Assembly (NCBI RefSeq): GCF_035294505.1 | Contig: NZ_DATGKU010000041.1 | Coordinates: 1 to 15,737 of the forward strand | Source of the DNA: Chthonomonas sp035294505 | GTDB lineage: Bacteria; Armatimonadota; Chthonomonadetes; Chthonomonadales; Chthonomonadaceae | DNA length: 15,737 bases | Direction: 5' to 3' | In this document: positions 13,915-15,737 of the stretch, in pieces | Layout of the letters: the number at the start of each line of letters is the position of its first letter | Numbering within the stretch: the stretch's first letter is position 1 | Translations under genes and position numbers: made by a program | The notes under the pieces: generated by a model | Databases searched by the model: none | What the model was told of the DNA's origin: nothing | What the model saw: only the letters and a program-made list of their open reading frames with translations

Positions 13915-14761
13915 AAGCCAAAGCGATGCCGGCCTCAACGAACGCTTCCCGTAAGGCACGACGTAAACGCATCTGCTCCTGTAAGAGATGAATGGGGTCT
14001 GTAGCCAAACTTACCCGAATCGTCATTGAACTCGCAGAGAATGCCGTGATTCCCTCCAATGTCGGGGCCTGCTTTAGAACGCTGCCCGGTGCCTCGAATA
14101 GCTGTTTTCCTACCACCTCAATAATCTCCATGACCTTTTGCAAATCAGCTGAAGCGGCTATGTTGATCTCCACAAAATCTACAATAGGATTACGGGAGAG
14201 GTTGGTCACCGTGCCTATATCCCCGTTGGCGATCATATAGACGCGGCCCGAATTGTCTACAAGACGGGTAACACGCATCCCGATGTTCTGCACCACCCCG
14301 GTCACTCCGGCAATGGTTACCATCTCCCCTACCATAAACGTGTTGTCTACAATGATAAAAAACCCGGAGATCATATCTCTAACAAGCTTTTGAGCGCCAA
14401 ATCCTATTGCCAGCCCAATAACGCCGGCCGCCTCAATAAACGGAATTACGTTCACCCCAACCGCTTTGAGGATCAACACGCCAAAGATGAAAAAAAGCAA
14501 ATAGCTTAAAATGCTGCGCACCAACCCCTGTAGGGTCTTCATGCGGCCAAGCCCGGCTCCATCCGGATGATGCCGCACGATCCGCGCCATACCTCCATCT
14601 ACAACGCGAAACAGCATGCTACGCAATACAAAATAGATGATGATGAGTACGGCAACTTGAATTAAGGCCTCTAAACCTCGGTTCACCAGCAGATGCCAAA
14701 CGTTTTTCCAGTAGTCGGGATCGAGGTATTTGCCGAACTCATGCTCCAGCTTTAAGGGCAT
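13913..14761 (-). CDS. MscS-family mechanosensitive ion channel
   Basis: The product is 282 residues, close to E. coli MscS (286). Three membrane helices are visible: about residues 31-51, 80-101 and the pore helix from 106. The latter contains the glycine/alanine-rich AAGVIGLAIGFGAQKLVRD (111-129), the defining MscS pore pattern. After it come the beta domain (FMVGEMVTIAGVTGVVQNIG, then RNPIVDFVEI) and an alpha/beta C-terminal domain. These channels open under membrane tension to release solutes during hypo-osmotic shock. The ATG at 14761 has a strong GGAGG ribosome binding site 5 bases upstream. It is convergent with fabF and divergent from the DUF5658 gene; no confident promoter is visible in the 130-base gap. 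Confidence 0.95.
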   Translation of the reverse strand: MPLKLEHEFGKYLDPDYWKNVWHLLVNRGLEALIQVAVLIIIYFVLRSMLFRVVDGGMARIVRHHPDGAGLGRMKTLQGLVRSILSYLLFFIFGVLILKAVGVNVIPFIEAAGVIGLAIGFGAQKLVRDMISGFFIIVDNTFMVGEMVTIAGVTGVVQNIGMRVTRLVDNSGRVYMIANGDIGTVTNLSRNPIVDFVEINIAASADLQKVMEIIEVVGKQLFEAPGSVLKQAPTLEGITAFSASSMTIRVSLATDPIHLLQEQMRLRRALREAFVEAGIALA

Positions 14762-14891
14762 GTCGCCTCCTTCATCCGCAGAATTTTCGTTTTAACATAC
14801 CCCGCAAACTCTACAGGAATCGAGTCGTCTATCCGAATATCAACAACACTCCATCCCAAATGCACGGCTCAACAAGCGGAGATTGTTAGAG

Positions 14892-15410
14892 ATGAGGACA
14901 TCAAAAACGCGATTCGCGATCGAAAGCTGGCTCATGGCCCTTATTGGCCTAGCCGATCTCGGCAGCACCATCCTGTTTATAGAACGACACGGCGCACAGG
15001 AGGCTAACCCCATCTTTCGCCATTTCTGGGAAATGGGACTAGGTGCTTTTATTGTTGCTAAGCTCGTCTGCCTGATTGGACCACTGCTGGTTATGGAGTG
15101 GGCACGTCAGCGCCATCCACGTTTCGTTGCCGGAGCCTTGCGCATGGCCATTCTCGGCTACCTAGCCCTTTATGGGGTCGGTGTGCTCCATCTGAACCGC
15201 ACGGCCAAAGCGGATATCCCCCTTGCAGCAAACGACCCAGCCGCTCTACAGCAGGAGTACCTCAGTGAGCAGATGGCTCTGAAGATACAGAGGATCGTCC
15301 AACAGGCACATAAAACGCGATTCGCACGTCCTCCGCAACGCACAGCCGTCGAATCTTACCTGCGTCCTGCCCTGTCCGTAGACAGAGGCAGGACGCAACT
15401 GTTGCGCTAA
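14892..15410 (+). CDS. DUF5658-type membrane protein
   Basis: The product is 172 residues. The pattern LADLGSTILFIERHG, then EANPIFRHFWEMGLGAFIVAKL, matches the DUF5658 family (D..ST, then E.NP, then a K in the second helix). Three membrane helices are likely (about residues 13-30, 50-70 and 82-100), followed by a hydrophilic tail that should face one side of the membrane. The function is unknown. I chose ATG 14892, with GGAGA 9 bases upstream; a TTG at 14883 would add three residues. The last part of the gene contains a large hairpin (15361-15397) and its TAA overlaps the stop of the convergent cold-shock gene, so the C-terminal residues may be shaped by RNA structure. Confidence 0.8.
   Translation: MRTSKTRFAIESWLMALIGLADLGSTILFIERHGAQEANPIFRHFWEMGLGAFIVAKLVCLIGPLLVMEWARQRHPRFVAGALRMAILGYLALYGVGVLHLNRTAKADIPLAANDPAALQQEYLSEQMALKIQRIVQQAHKTRFARPPQRTAVESYLRPALSVDRGRTQLLR
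15361..15397. terminator. Large hairpin inside the 3' end of the DUF5658 gene
   Basis: An 11-bp perfect outer stem (15361-15371 with 15387-15397) encloses a 5-bp inner stem (15372-15376 with 15381-15385), a CGTA loop and one bulged A. It lies within the last codons of the plus-strand gene, just before the overlapping stops of two convergent genes. No U tract follows on either strand. It is probably a transcription stop or 3' stabiliser serving one or both genes, but that role is inferred. Confidence 0.55.
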
Positions 15411-15631
15411 GCCGGGCTTTCTTCATCCTCCACTTTGGGGATGACGATGGTTGCGAGCCTGCCTTTCGGCCCTTCCGTTGCCTCATAACGGACCAGCTGT
15501 CCCTCGCGTAGCGTTCGGAACCCTTCCATCTGAATCACTGAGTAGTGTACAAATACATCTACCCCGTCATCGGCAACGATAAACCCATAGCCCTTAGCGT
15601 TGTTAAACCACTTTACTTTGCCCAAAAGCAT
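15407..15631 (-). CDS. Cold-shock domain protein (CspA family)
   Basis: The product is 74 residues from ATG 15631, the usual single cold-shock domain size. The N-terminus MLLGKVKWFNNAKGYGFI contains RNP1 (KGYGFI, 13-18), and VFVHYS (26-31) is RNP2. The next part (EGFRTLREGQLVRYEATEGPKG) is typical, and the tail (KVEDEESPA) is acidic. Such proteins bind single-stranded nucleic acid and act as RNA chaperones. An in-frame ATG at 15691 is rejected because the conserved protein begins at 15631, which has AGGAG about 11 bases upstream. The 106 bases from here to the right edge hold its leader; I see no clear promoter there. Confidence 0.95.
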   Translation of the reverse strand: MLLGKVKWFNNAKGYGFIVADDGVDVFVHYSVIQMEGFRTLREGQLVRYEATEGPKGRLATIVIPKVEDEESPA

Positions 15632-15737
15632 ATTGTCCGTTACTCCTAAGACCTGCACAACTTTCAGTGCGGACTCTTGGAGCGTCAACAACTCACGTTC
15701 ACAAAGAGTGCACCAGAATCCTTACTGCAATTTGCGT

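Noticed and set aside
14762..14891. Divergent promoters between the MscS-type and DUF5658 genes
   Set aside because: Only weak matches (such as TAACAT or TATGTT without a proper -35) are present, so no promoter is called.

Overview
The window is an ordinary bacterial chromosome segment with moderately high GC by eye. It holds a conserved housekeeping block flanked by less conserved genes. Protein style, the cluster order (coaD, coiled-coil protein, DUF177/YceD, rpmF, plsX, fabH, fabD, fabG, acpP, fabF), ATG/GTG starts with AGGAG-type ribosome binding sites and sigma70-like promoters fit a deep-branching Gram-negative-type bacterium. My best guess is Armatimonadota, close to Chthonomonas, but this rests on overall impression and not on a marker search.

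Layout. Positions 2-541 hold the 3' end of a beta-propeller-like gene that runs in from the left edge. A bidirectional terminator separates it from two genes on the minus strand: a small YtxH-type membrane protein with a strong promoter, and a YbjN-like protein with an acidic tail. A divergent intergenic region (about 240 bases, with an inverted repeat) leads to a plus-strand pair: a YgfZ-type folate-binding protein overlapping an EamA-family transporter. A consensus promoter then drives recG. Next come coaD, a coiled-coil protein, YceD, ribosomal protein L32 and the fatty-acid/phospholipid genes plsX-fabH-fabD-fabG-acpP-fabF, closed by a terminator. Beyond it are an MscS-type channel on the minus strand, a DUF5658 membrane protein on the plus strand, and a convergent cold-shock protein gene.

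How the genes work together. CoaD makes dephospho-CoA, the precursor of CoA and of the ACP phosphopantetheine arm. FabD loads malonyl units on ACP. FabH starts chains, FabF elongates them and FabG performs the first reduction. PlsX diverts acyl-ACP to acyl-phosphate for phospholipids. YceD and L32 belong to ribosome biogenesis and commonly precede plsX. No fabZ, fabI or acc gene lies in the window. acpP has its own extended -10 promoter inside the cluster, as expected for a protein needed in large excess.

I found no CRISPR array, phage, transposon, toxin or defence locus, tRNA or rRNA, and no gene-free stretch longer than 300 bases. I do not see a clear previously undescribed system. The best second-look items are regulatory: the acpP leader, the divergent inverted repeat at 1929-2007, a hairpin inside the end of the DUF5658 gene that overlaps a convergent gene, and the compositionally odd gene at the left edge.
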